Source: Nematopogon swammerdamellus
Lineage: Eukaryota; Arthropoda; Insecta; Lepidoptera; Adelidae
Length of the DNA stretch: 64,000 bases
Direction: 5' to 3'
NCBI GenBank assembly: GCA_946902875.1
Contig: OX336351.1
Location: forward strand, 2,046,001-2,110,000
Part shown: piece by piece, positions 52,765-62,455 of the stretch
Numbering within the stretch: the first letter of the stretch is position 1
Layout: the number at the start of each line of letters is the position of its first letter
Notes under the pieces: generated by a model
Database searches by the model: none
The model's input: the letters and a program-made list of their open reading frames with translations, nothing else
What the model was told of the DNA's origin: nothing
Program-made: the position numbers and the translations under genes

Positions 52765-53159
52765 ATATGATCCGGTATGGGTGGCTGAGTCAGGGGGGCC
52801 ACAGCGCATGCTCCGACCAGCCAATATCATCTCCGAGATAGTAAGTGCCATACCGGAGACTTCCGTGGATTGCTGGCTATACTGGACTAGAGGAGAACAC
52901 AACCGAGGCTGCTATGCGGCCATCGTACATGCAGTACGGTGGTACCAACCCAGTCGGCTACAATTTGAGCCTACCACCTAGTAAGTGGCAAGGGAAGGGA
53001 CCTACAGTTTTACACCGGTTCCGAACGGTGAAGCAGCAGGTGTAGGTATGCATGTAAATTTTTTCGTCAGAAAAAACTCATTGGTACACGCCGACCGGAT
53101 TCGAACCTCGGACCTCTCCATTAGAAGCCGATGGCCAAACCCCTCGGCCACCCGCCGCT
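52765..53159 (-). mobile_element. SINE-B, full length
   Basis: Poly-T/GATCCGGTATGGGTGGCTGA at the 3' side. Inverted B-box CGGATTCGAACCTCGG and A-box CCCTCGGCCACCCGCCGC at the head. About 395 bp; it aligns with 48987 and 62046. Frames of 64-112 codons through it are not genes. Confidence 0.9.
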
Positions 53160-54323
53160 TTAATGCCAAAGTTGGAATCGAGCGGCAAGTCGCTATCGAC
53201 CGCCTCTAATGTCTCGGCGATGCAAACTATCGGGACACTCTTGTAAATATTTCCCGTTTTATTGAAAATAAAAACACGCCGCCCCTCCTCCTATTGTTGG
53301 CCAAATTGTTTTCTGATAAACTCGAGACTACACCAGATTGGCCGAATGCGTTCGAGCGAGGTAAAATTTGAATATTCTCGGTCTATTTTTCAGAAAGCGT
53401 TTTAGGACAGAACGCGGGAAACGTTGCCAAAAGGTAATCGAACTTTTACCACAGAATAGAAAAGAGTACTCCGTACAGAAGCTGCTCTGTACAAACACTC
53501 ACAAAGAAATAGCTACTCTGCGACGACGCGATAAAGTACAAATTGACTCGCCCAGAGCTACATGCCTAACCACGATAATTGCCTACATTTCGCTTCTCTT
53601 TCTGTCGTGTAACTCTATCTCTAAAGCGCGCCGTTCAGCGCGTTAAGGGCTGTGTCTTTGTGCTGTCTTATTGTGAGGAATAAAATGAAGATGATACCTA
53701 CCAACTTTTATCGTTCTAGCTACCAACGATATGATATTTAGCTACGGCAAATTCATGCGAACAAATTCATGCATGCGTTAGCGTCACAATTAGTTTCTCA
53801 CATCGAAGCGTGCATTGCGTGCAACCTTCCAGTGATAGTTTTGTTTGATCAATAAATTTAATGATCAATGATCATCTACAATGTACCTATTATCCTTATA
53901 CGAATTAGGCTATACACACCACGCTGTTCGGCGTACTAATGTTATTGGCAATATAATAATATCATTTTAAATCAATGATCTCCTACTATATGAATAAATA
54001 AATTACTAGAAATAAATCAAAATGCTACTAAACAACACTTACCTTTCTTCTTCTCTCGGCAATGAAAAAAAAGACAAGTTTTTATTTGTCTGTTGACTTT
54101 TGCTCCCGTCCACTGCACACTAATGACGTGATTTCGACATTTCTAATGATTTCGTGATTTCGAAACGAAACGTAGTAGATGCGCGCACCGCACGCTCGCT
54201 CTGGCTGGATAGCGACAGCCCACTGTTACTTGTGCATTAACCGACACGCCAAGCGGTAGGCATTTAACTCGCGACCTTGAGCGAGTGACGAAGGCCTGCT
54301 TTTACTTACATCGTATAAGTACT
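53160..54323. other. Long stretch without recognised repeats
   Basis: 53380-53650 is open for 92 codons and preceded by CTATTTTTCAG, but I recognise nothing in the frame. 54060-54300 is moderately GC-rich. No gene is supported. Confidence 0.35.
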
Positions 54324-54325
54324 TA

Positions 54326-54537
54326 GAGAGCGTTTCAACTAAAACTTCCCTTCGCTGTTATGTTGGCTCCACTGTCAGTGCTTAAATTCGTGTTGCCAGA
54401 TTGTGAAGATTATATTACCTAATAAATAATGTAATTTACGGGTAAATCTGTACACATAGCAACCCTCAAAGCTGTTTTGACAGATAGACAGTGGAGCCAA
54501 CATAACGGCGAAGGGAACTTTTAGTTGAAACGCTCTC
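54326..54537. mobile_element. 212-bp MITE, TA-flanked (mariner-like)
   Basis: TIRs of about 50 bp: GAGAGCGTTTCAACTAAAAC, TTCCCTTCGC, TTATGTTGGCTCCACTGTC and the inverse. TA at 54324-54325 and 54538-54539. Non-coding AT-rich centre. Confidence 0.85.
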
Positions 54538-54603
54538 TACCTACAACCTACTGCAATATCATATCGCACATACATAAGTTCTGCGCTTTTCTTGCTTCTT
54601 ACT

Positions 54604-54720
54604 AGGCTCAAATTGCAGCCGCTTGGGCTGGTATCAGCGGACTGGACGAAAGATGGCCGCATGCATAGCAGTCTAGGCTGTGTTCTTCTCTATAGCCAAC
54701 AATCCAACACAGCCACTCAT
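54604..54720 (+). mobile_element. SINE-B body fragment
   Basis: TAGGCTCAAATTGCAGCCGC, AAGATGGCCGCATGCATAGC and GTGTTCTTCTCTATAGCCAA follow SINE-B body order, diverged. It abuts the GTGC array. Confidence 0.65.
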
Positions 54721-54726
54721 ATCGGA

Positions 54727-55445
54727 CTATGTGCGTGCGTGCGTGCTTGTAGGTGTGCGTGCGTATAGGTGTGTGCGTGCGTGCGTGCTTGTAGGTGTGC
54801 GTGCGTGTAGGTGTGTGCCTGCGTGCGTGTAGGTGTGTGCGTGCGTGCGTGTGTGCTTGTAGGTGTGCGTGCGTGTAGGTTTGTCCGTACGTGTATGCGT
54901 GCGTGCGTGCTTGTAGGAGTGTGCGTGCATGTGTGCACACGTGCGTGCATGTGTGCGTGCGTGAGTGCTTGCTTGTAGGTGTGCGTGCGTGGGTGCGTGC
55001 GTGCGTGCTTGTAGGTGTCTACGTGCATGCGTGCGTGCATGCGTGCATGCGTGCGTGCATGTGTGCGTGCGTGAGTGCGTGCTTGTAGGTGTCCGTGCGT
55101 GCATGCGTGCGTGCGTGCTTGTAGGTGTGTGCGTACATGCGTGCATGCGTGCGTGCATGCGTGCGTGCATGCGTGCGTGCATTCGTGCGTGCGTGGGTGC
55201 GTGCTTGCGTGCTTGCCTGCTTGTAGGTGTGCGTGCGTGTAGGTGTGTGCGTGCGTGCGTGTGCGCTTGTAGGTGTTCGTGCGTGTAGGTGTGTCCGTGC
55301 GTGCGTGCGTGCTTGAAGGTGTGTGCGTGCATGCGTGCATGCGAGCATTCGTGTGTGCATGTGTGCGTGCGTGCTTGCGTGCTTGTAGGTGTGCGTGCGT
55401 GGGTGCGTGCATGTGTGCGTGCTTGCGTGCTTGTAGGTGTGCGTT
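54727..55445 (+). repeat. GTGC-rich tandem array, about 720 bp
   Basis: (GTGC)n and (GCGT)n blocks punctuated by TTGTAGGTGT at 40-120 bp spacing. Alternating purine-pyrimidine throughout, so Z-DNA-prone. The long minus-strand frames (up to 231 codons of THAR/HLQA) and the plus-strand CVRAC frames are translated repeat, not proteins. Confidence 0.95.
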
Positions 55446-55585
55446 CGAGTAGTTAGTGCGCTCCTAAACCATGAGCTGGGTAATTACTTCGTTACTGCGC
55501 TACACACACAATCCGCTTCTCACCTGCCGCCCGGCTCTCCGCGGTTCCTTCCCTCATAATCATAACTCATCTAGCTCAGCTATTG

Positions 55586-55702
55586 CGACATGAAATGAAG
55601 GGAAGCACTGACATGGCACCAAGCAGTTCACCCGGTGTTAAGGGCTGACATCACGGATGTTGTAGGTGATGCAGCCAACCGTGTCAGTTTGCATAAAAAA
55701 AA
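55586..55702 (+). mobile_element. SINE-A 3' fragment
   Basis: CGACATGAAATGAAGGGAAG to GTCAGTTTGCATAAAAAAAA. Confidence 0.85.
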
Positions 55703-55913
55703 ATCTTTTAAAACTTTCTTCCTAGCGCAACCTCTAGTTATAAAATCCACGGGCTTGCCTACGTATATTTGCCAAACAAACAGGACCTTTGTCAAAACGA
55801 AAGGTTGATCTTCCCCTATGCTTAGTTGACATATAAATATGTACGCATGCGCCCTATTTACTTTGTACATAAATATAATGTTTGAGGAGTATAAGGTTTT
55901 CATGCCCCGAGGT

Positions 55914-56228
55914 GTTTTTTTTTATGGAAACTGACATGCTACATCACCTACCACATCCGTGATGTCTGCCCATAACACCGGGTGAACTTGGTGCCATGTC
56001 AGTGCTTCCCTTCGGTCGTGCCGGCTACACTGAACTGGACGGAAAACACAAACTATTTACATAGCCGTTTCGACCGACCTTTCATTCAGTGCGGTGGTAC
56101 CAACCCGGGCGGGTTAAACCCTACTACCTAGTAATATAAGAAGGGAGTCATCCCTTAGTCGCCTTTTACGACATACACGGGGAGAGATGCAGTGGGGCTA
56201 TTCTTTTAAATTACCGGCCCCACACGGT
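55914..56228 (-). mobile_element. Chimeric SINE: D head on SINE-A body
   Basis: Poly-T, ATGGAAACTGACATGCTACA to CTACTACCTAGTAATATAAG (SINE-A), then AGGGAGTCATCCCTTAGTCG, GGGGCTATTCTTTTAAATTA, CCGGCCCCACACGG (D). Same junction as at 28891-29222. Confidence 0.85.
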
Positions 56229-56310
56229 ACAAGATGTACAAGTGTGTCAGACAGAACCACAGAATATTTGGGATAGGCGGAAGGGCCATGAACCAACTTT
56301 GTCAGCCTTG

Positions 56311-56645
56311 GGAGCTTAGTGGTGCGCTGAGCGCGGTCAGTATTTAGATGGGTGACCGCTCGACCGTTGAAGCATGACTGTGGTTCGGTTTCCACGTAAA
56401 ACTGAAGGTGCCTTCCCTTCTTACCTTATGGTAAGGTATATCCCGCCCGGATTGGTACCACCGCCCTGAATGAAACGTCGGTCGAAACGGCTATGTTAAT
56501 AGTTCGTGTTTTCCGTCCAATTCAGTGTAGCCGGCATGAAATGAAGGGAAGCACTGCCATGGCACCTAGTACCTAGTTCACCCGGTGTTATGCGCTGACA
56601 TCACAGATGGTTGTAGCTGATGTAGCCAAACGTGTCAGCTCAGTG
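56311..56645 (+). mobile_element. SINE-A, near full length
   Basis: GGAGCTTAGTGGTGCGC, B-box-like GGTTCGGTTTCCACG, body. Ends ACGTGTCAGCTCAGTG without the usual TTTCCATAAAA. Confidence 0.8.
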
Positions 56646-57089
56646 TAAGCAAAGTTATCATAATATGTGATCCCAATTTGACGCAAGGTCCTTTGCCAAG
56701 GTGAAACAATGTTGATTTGTGTAAAATTAAACATTTTCATGTACAAACATAAAATAATGTTTCACTATGGGCCCGGCGCGGCGGCCGCAACGAACAACTA
56801 TACCTTGTGTATGCAAACCTACGAGATTAAATGTTTGAGCAAACACAGTCCCTCCAGCGGGGCTAGCCTACATATGCACAATGGGACGATAGTTAAGGAA
56901 ATATATTAGTTTTTAGTCCCGCACCGTCACTCATATTAAATAATGAACTCGGCTTACCGGCACATCCTCTTAAGAACGGGTCCCATAGAGGACTCGAAAC
57001 GTCCAGCGATGCGCTCGCCATCATCGCACCGGTAATTATTTAATATAAGGAAATATATATTTTATGTATCCGTGTTTTTTTAAGCAATT
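56646..57089. other. Unassigned DNA with inverted pair
   Basis: ATATTAAATAATGAACTCGG, CTTACCGG (56933) pairs partly with CACCGGTAATTATTTAATAT (57028). The enclosed GGACTCGAAACGTCCAGCGA is a moth-type repeat word. Unknown family, about 115 bp. No gene. Confidence 0.45.
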
Positions 57090-57413
57090 CTGAGCGCTGT
57101 CAGTACTTGGATGTGTGACCGCTCGACCGTTGGAGGCTGACCGTGGTTCGGTTTCTACGTTAAACAGTAGGTCCCTTCCCTTCTTACCTTACTAGGTGGT
57201 AGGGTTTATCCCGGCCGGGTTGATACCACCGCACTGAACGAAACGTCGCTCGAAATGGCTATGTAAATAGTTCGTGTTTTCCGTCCAGTTTAGTGTAGCC
57301 GACATGAAATGAAGGGAAGCACTGACATGGCACCTAGTTCATCCGGTGTTATGGGCTGACATCACGGATGTTGTAGGTGATGTAGCCAACTGTGTCAGTT
57401 TCCATAAAAAAGA
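57090..57413 (+). mobile_element. SINE-A, partial head
   Basis: GCGCTGTCAGTACTTGGATG, GGTTCGGTTTCTACG, body, GTCAGTTTCCATAAAAAA. Confidence 0.87.
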
Positions 57414-57437
57414 AACATAATACAAATATATTGTGTG

Positions 57438-57490
57438 ACGGTACGGAGCCCTCGGTGGGCGAGTCCAACTCGCACTTGGCGGATTTTTTT
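57438..57490 (+). repeat. Repeat C 3' terminus
   Basis: GACGGTACGGAGCCCTCGGT, GGGCGAGTCCAACTCGCACT, TGGCGGATTTTTTT. Confidence 0.75.
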
Positions 57491-57591
57491 TACACATAAT
57501 ATTATTTATTACAAGTATTTTAATGACTAGCCACATAACAACATCGCTTACAGTAAAGTATAGCGTCCGACCATGACCGTCGATGACCATC

Positions 57592-57713
57592 TAGTGTAGC
57601 CGACATGAAATGAAGGAATGCACTGACATGGCACCTAGTTCACCCGGTGCTATGGGCTGACATCACGGATGTTTTAGGTGATGTAGTCAACCGTGTCAGT
57701 TTCCATAACAAAA
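57592..57713 (+). mobile_element. SINE-A 3' fragment
   Basis: TAGTGTAGCCGACATGAAAT to GTCAGTTTCCATAACAAAAA. Confidence 0.85.
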
Positions 57714-57739
57714 AAATATTAAATAAAAATAAAATAAAT

Positions 57740-58074
57740 ATTAAGTTTACACTACCACGGAGCGTCCCACGGTGCGGTTGCCGAGCGGCGCCCGTGCTCC
57801 GCGGCGCGGAACAAACCGTTCGGCAACTTCAAAGAGTTTATCTCGAAACTTCTCGCCCTAACGTGAATTAAGTGGACGCCCGGAGTAACTGGACCAAGCG
57901 CTTTGTTTCATTGTGTTTATAAATATTTTTCTTTCAGATCGCTTCGGCAAGTCGTTTATTTTCCGCGCTGAAAAACTTGAAAGCCGTCGCAAGTTAGTGT
58001 TCGTGAGCCGCTGATAAAAATGAATTTCTATCACCACCGAACTGGACTCCTACATATCAGTGTCTACCACAGTA
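57740..58074 (+). other. Unique-looking block with strong 3' splice site
   Basis: 57750-57895 is GC-rich. TATTTTTCTTTCAG (ending 57937) is a good acceptor, followed by an open stretch RFGKSFIFRAEKLESRRKLV, then FVSR and TGA at 58012-58014. No match recognised and no upstream exon identified. A short terminal exon is possible but unproven. Confidence 0.3.
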
Positions 58075-58193
58075 CTAGATGCATCTCTCCCCGTGCATGT
58101 CGTTAAAGGCGACTAAGGGATAAGGACAAGGTGCCGTGCAAAAGGGTGACAGGCTAGCCACCTCCCACCTTGGCACGGTTCTTCCAACGAGTC

Positions 58194-58550
58194 ATTTTTT
58201 TTTATGGATACTGACACGGTTAACTACATCACCAACAACATCCGTGATGGCAGCCCATAACACCGGGTGAACTAGGTGCCATGTCCGTCCGTGCTTCCCT
58301 TCATTTCATGTCGGCTACACTGAACTGGAGAGAAAACACGAACTATTTACATATCTGTTTCGACCGACGTTTCATTCAGTGCGGTGGTATCAATCCGGGC
58401 GGGATAAAACCTACCACCTAGTAAGGTAAGACGGGAAGGGACCTACAGTTTAACGTGGAATCCGAACCGCGGTCAGCCTCCAACGGTCGAGCGGTCACCC
58501 ATCCAAGTAATGACCGCGCTCAGTGTACCACTGAGCTACCGAGCCTGACG
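58194..58550 (-). mobile_element. SINE-A, full length, inside repeat D
   Basis: Poly-T, ATGGATACTGACACGGTTAA to TGTACCACTGAGCTACCGAG. Inverted boxes present; the TTCATTTCATGTCGG subfamily. Confidence 0.88.
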
Positions 58551-58573
58551 AGGCAGCGGGTGGGCCTTCGTGC

Positions 58574-59097
58574 CATCGACATCTATTTTATAGATCGAAC
58601 GTCGTACGATGCAACCTGTGCTAGACGTCGGTACAAGTGTGCGTGCACACACACGCAGTATTGTGATACGTGACACGATCCCTACGACGATACTATCGCG
58701 CGCTTGCCCCCACCCGCCCACAGATGACAAGAACGAGCGAGAAAGACGTCATGCGGCGCGTTTGCCGTCTTTCCGCCCACTCCCATCACCAGCAGGCAAG
58801 CGAGAACGAGAACGCGATACCACCGCACCGTCTCACGATCCTATCCGTGACAGCATGGCTTCTTAACACGCCGTAACATGCTCAGGCGAACCAAACAACA
58901 ACGTTTGTCTCTGTCACTCTTTATAACAGCAACCGGGCATGCTGCACACACGCGTCACCGACTCGATACAGACATGCGTGCGTTCAACACGCGCCGCGCG
59001 GTGAAGCGGCTGTCCGTGAAATCTGCATTCTCGTCGAGAACATATTTGTTCGGGAGTGATGTATGGGATGGGCCAATCTATAAAATAGATATCGATG
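58574..59097. mobile_element. Non-autonomous hAT-type element (hAT-N2), 524 bp
   Basis: Ends CATCGACATCTATTTTATAG and the inverse of CATCGATATCTATTTTATAG. Flanking CTTCGTGC at 58566-58573 and 59098-59105 is an exact 8-bp target duplication. CA...TG ends plus 8 bp suit hAT. The GC-rich interior has overlapping chance frames (65-85 codons) on both strands but no transposase motif. Confidence 0.85.
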
Positions 59098-59250
59098 CTT
59101 CGTGCCTTACTATTGCTGCTTGATAGTTATCTTGCCCGAATACATTACTAAACGTAGTGGTCGGTGTTGTGCTGAGATTTACAAGAGTACTTCCAGCACA
59201 ATACCGATTACTCTGCTTACCCCGATTGGCGGGTTATAGCGTGTGGTATG

Positions 59251-59524
59251 TATGAAGTACCTAGCTATATTCGAGATTCGAGAAACGAAAATTAGCTATG
59301 AAATAAACTGTAGTTAAATTATTGCATTTGAAAGAAAGAAAGAATTTTAGATGGCGCTAAAGGCGGGATGACATTTTCGTTTGCGTTTATAGCTGATGAT
59401 ACATATCATCTTGTGCTGTAATAACTCTGGTGATTTACAACACAACACCGATCGAGGCGCAGTAGATTCATCTTTCCAGTTTTTTTTTTTTCAGACAGAG
59501 CTATAGTACATACATGCTTATCAA
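59251..59524. other. Unassigned; D-like scrap
   Basis: GTGATTTACAACACAACACC (59431) echoes the CAGCACAACACCGA block of repeat D. No gene. Confidence 0.35.
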
Positions 59525-60101
59525 TCAATACTAATAATAAATCTGTAAGGAATGGTCATGGAGTAAGTTATTTTGTTTTAAGTTATATTGCGTTTGTAGA
59601 CTCTAGATGTATGATACTAAAACGAAATAATTGACTATTTTAGAAATATTTTATGTTCCTCCATAACTCTTAAACCGAATATCCGAATTCGATTAAACTT
59701 AGTCCAAGCACATTTAACTATACGTGACACAGGATAGGCTAAATAAAATTCAGTTCCGAGTATGTTAAGATGTGGCTCTCATACAAACCGAATTGTTCCG
59801 GGCGCCGAAATAACGTTACGGTAGCGGGCCTCGCCCTAAGGCCCACTTGCACCAACACAAATTTAATATATAAACCAGTTTAACTCCTTAAGCTAGCACC
59901 CGTTGACTGTGGGAACCGCGTTTAAATCCATAACTCGCTACTTAACTTTAAACTCGTGTTGGTGCAAGTGGGCCTTAGTTACTTACTTTCATCGAGAAGG
60001 TTTATTGTTCACCTGAAACGTAGCTCGACCTTCTTTATTACTTACTGTCTTTTTTTTTTAAATACGACTTTCACGCGAGCGAAGCCACGGGCAAAAGCTA
60101 A
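59525..60101 (+). mobile_element. Hel-1 Helitron, short copy (577 bp), with nested MITE
   Basis: A|TCAATACTAATAATAAATC at the 5' end. 3' CACGCGAGCGAAGCCACGGGCAAAAGCTAA|T. CTAA rather than CTAG is still CTRR. Only one to two minisatellite units remain between the 5' region and 3' end, and one is interrupted by the MITE at 59839. Confidence 0.85.
59839..59975. mobile_element. 137-bp MITE, TA-flanked, copy a
   Basis: AGGCCCACTTGCACCAACAC at the left, inverse at the right. TA at 59837-59838 and 59976-59977. Removing it with one TA restores CCTCGCCCTAGTTACTTACT, i.e. the Hel-1 unit. Internal AGCACCCGTTGACTGTGGGA is shared with 60159-60313. Confidence 0.9.
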
Positions 60102-60158
60102 TATAAAATTATAAATAGTCATTCAGAACTCAATGAACAGATTACATATGGAATACTA

Positions 60159-60313
60159 AGGGCCAATTGCGCCAACACGAATTTAACGATATAAATCAGT
60201 TTAACTCGTTAAGCTAGTACCCGTTGACTGTGGGAACCGCGTTTAAATCCATAACTATACTTAACTCTCCATACAATACTTAACTCTAAATTCGTGTTGG
60301 CGCAATTGGGCCT
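60159..60313. mobile_element. 155-bp MITE, TA-flanked, copy b
   Basis: AGGGCCAATTGCGCCAACAC, GAATTTA at the left, inverse at the right. TA at 60157-60158 and 60314-60315. Same family as copy a, 184 bp away. Confidence 0.9.
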
Positions 60314-60458
60314 TAATCTTTAAAACATTAAACCCGCTTTGTTTTTATTTTTCAATAAATATTTATTTTTCTAAAATGTTTGAGATTTTTTTTTATTTCA
60401 TTTGAAAATCCTAACGTAGGTAATATAATTATAATTAATTTATTATAATTGAAAAATC

Positions 60459-60612
60459 GGAAACGGTGTAAAACTGTAGGTCCTTTCCCTTGTCCCTTAC
60501 TGGGTGGTAGACTCAAATATTGTAGCCGAATGGATTGGTACCACAGTACTGGGCGTAAGATGGCCGCATAGCAGCCTCGGATGTGTTCTCAAGTCCAGTA
60601 TAGGCCTACAAT
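60459..60612 (+). mobile_element. SINE-B body fragment
   Basis: GGAAACGGTGTAAAACTGTA, GGGTGGTAGACTCAAATATT, GTAAGATGGCCGCATAGCAG, CAAGTCCAGTATAGG. Joined to an inverted SINE-A head. Confidence 0.75.
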
Positions 60613-60751
60613 AAGGGACCTACAGTTTTATGTGGAATCCGAACCACGGTCAGGCTCTAACGGTCGAGCGGTCACCCATCCAAGCACTGACCGCCTTGAG
60701 GGTTGCTCAACAACAGTCAACCGACCGCACCACTGAGCTACCGAGGCTGAC
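60613..60751 (-). mobile_element. SINE-A head only
   Basis: ATAAGGGACCTACAGTTTTA, inverted B-box GGAATCCGAACCACG, CACCACTGAGCTACCGAGGC. The junction with SINE-B is within GGGACCTACAG, a word present in both families. Confidence 0.8.
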
Positions 60752-61221
60752 ATAACAATTAACTAACAATCATAATACGCAGGCGGTATATATAGTATTT
60801 TGTACTTACAAGAGACTTGGCCAGACAGCTGTATCTGAGGTCACAATTCCCCCTCTATTGAGATCTGGTGGCGCGGAAGGGTACGCGTCTCTTTTCACCT
60901 CAACTTCTGTGTATGACAGTGATAGATAAGTCATAGAAGGCGCCTATGGAAGTAAGCGGTGCGTACACACGAGGCGAACGCCAGGTAGACTGATTTATTA
61001 TTGTAATTTTTTCGGACAAATACACTAAATGTGTTCCAAACACAATTTGTAAAGAGACAAATGATTTGTGCAAGTAATTCATTATATTATTAATTTTTCG
61101 TAGCTTTTTTATTTATTTATTTATATGACTGTAATTTTCTACTTGAGATTTGTGTCTAATAATATGGTAGAAAACACTAAACATTTCGTGAAATATTCAG
61201 CTCTCTTACGCTTATTGTATG
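60752..61221. other. Unassigned DNA
   Basis: No recognised repeat or gene. A 60-codon minus frame at 60900-61082 lacks motifs. Confidence 0.3.
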
Positions 61222-61249
61222 CTAGTTTTTGTCTATTCGCGTGAAATTC

Positions 61250-61481
61250 GTATTTTTTTTTTATGGAAACTGACACGGTTGGCTACATCACCTACAACGT
61301 CCGTGATGTCAGCCCATAACACCGGGTGAACTAGGTGCCATGTGAGTGCTTCCCCCTTTGATCGTGCCGGCTGCACTGAACTGTTCGGAAAACACAAACT
61401 ATTTACATAGCCGTTTGGACCGACGTTTCATTCAGTGCGGTGGTACCAACCCGGGCGGGTTAAACCCTACCACCAAGTAAG
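61250..61481 (-). mobile_element. SINE-A, headless subfamily, inside Hel-1
   Basis: Poly-T, ATGGAAACTGACACGGTTGG to CTACCACCAAGTAAG. Flanked by ATTT on both sides. Same subfamily as 49390-49620. Confidence 0.85.
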
Positions 61482-61797
61482 ATTTAAAAAGAAGAAAGTA
61501 AGTAAGCTCGCTGCCGTACCTTTATTTCGGCGCGCGGACCAATTCGGTTTGTATGAGAGCCACATCTTAGCGTAGCCGGAACTGAATTTTATTTAGCTTA
61601 TTATCCTGTGTCACATATAGTGTTAAATGTGATTATACTAAGTTTCATTGAATTCGAATGATCGGTTTAAGAGTTATGGAGGAACATACATACAAAAATA
61701 TTTCTAAAAATCGTCAATTTAGTTTAAGTATCATACATATATCTCGTAAAACAAAGTAACTTGCTCCATGACCATCCCTTACAGATTTATTATTATA

Positions 61798-61994
61798 GTG
61801 CCACCAGGAAGTTATGATGCGAAATATGCGCAACTGTCTGCATTCCTAAGGAGGGACGAGAACTTTCGATAATTAGTCGATAATTAAGTTAGGTTAGGTT
61901 AGTCATACAATTATCGACAAACTTTCGACCGAAAGTTCAGATCCCTTCAGACAGTTGCGCACATTTCACACGCATCATAACTTCCTGGTGGCAC
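61798..61994. mobile_element. 197-bp MITE in the 5' tip of Hel-1
   Basis: GTGCCACCAGGAAGTTATGA, TGCG at the left, inverse at the right. TATA on both sides (61794-61797, 61995-61998). Inner arms GAACTTTCGATAATT / AATTATCGACAAACTTTC. Contains (TTAGG)2-3 near 61890. Confidence 0.85.
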
Positions 61995-62045
61995 TATAGC
62001 ATTGATAAAATATTTTATGCTTATAACCACCCTTATAACGCGTGT

Positions 62046-62455
62046 CGCGGGTGGCCGAGTGGTTTGGGCGTCGGCTTCTCATGCGGGAGGTCCGAGGTTC
62101 GAATCCGGTCGTCGTGTACCAATGAGGTTTTTTCTGACGAAAAAATTTACGTGCATACCTACACCCGCTGCTTCACCGTTCGGAACCGGTGTAAAACTGT
62201 AGGTCCCTTCCCTTGCCCCTTACTAGGTGGTAGGCTCAAATTGTAGCCGACTGGGTTGGTACCACCGTACTGGATGTAAGATGGCCGCAAGCAACCTCGG
62301 TTGTGTTCTCCTCTAGTCCAGTATAGCCAGCAATCCAGGGAAGTCTCCGGTATGGCACCTACCTTCTCGGAGGTGATATTAGCTGGTTAGAGCATGTGCT
62401 TTGGCCCCTCCGACGCAGCCACCCATACCGGATCACATAAAAAAAAAAAAAAAAC
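62046..62455 (+). mobile_element. SINE-B, full length, reference copy
   Basis: Head CGCGGGTGGCCGAGTGGTTT (A-box TGGCCGAGTGG), GGTTCGAATCC B-box, then body GTAGGTCCCTTCCCTTGCCC, ATCCAGGGAAGTCTCCGGTA and CATACCGGATCACATAAAAA. The cloverleaf-like head suggests tRNA-Leu/Ser ancestry. About 410 bp with poly-A. Confidence 0.92.

Larger units (their letters stand above)
58075..59250 (+). repeat. Repeat D, copy 6, split by a SINE-A and a hAT MITE
   Basis: D pieces: 58080-58193 (GCATCTCTCCCCGTGCATGT to CTTCCAACGAGTCAT), 58551-58573 (GGCAGCGGGTGGGCCTTCGT) and 59098-59250 (CTTCGTGCCTTACTATTGCT to GGGTTATAGCGTGTGG). They rejoin to the D consensus when the inserts are removed. Confidence 0.82.
61222..62005 (-). 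mobile_element. Hel-1 Helitron with nested SINE and MITE
   Basis: Minus strand 5' end A|TCAATGCTATAATAATAAATC (62005, interrupted by a MITE) and 3' end ATTCGCGTGAAATTCG-type arm to CTAG (61222). Body 61482-61797 matches 14785-15075. 5' context is clean; the 3' hairpin is eroded. Confidence 0.75.

Noticed and set aside
52643..53209. Frames of 64-112 codons
   Set aside because: SINE-B translation; the same residues (GLEENTTEAA) appear at 49058-49294 in the other SINE-B.
54717..55412. Minus-strand frame of 231 codons (and 201, 113) plus Cys-rich plus-strand frames
   Set aside because: Pure translation of the GTGC/TTGTAGG tandem array; every frame is open because the repeat lacks stop words.
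58609..59123. Frames of 68-85 codons
   Set aside because: They lie within the hAT-N2 MITE, overlap each other in different frames, and show no transposase motif.
62046..62118. tRNA-Leu/Ser gene
   Set aside because: A and B boxes are good, but the sequence continues into the SINE-B body and poly-A and is repeated at 48987 and 52765.
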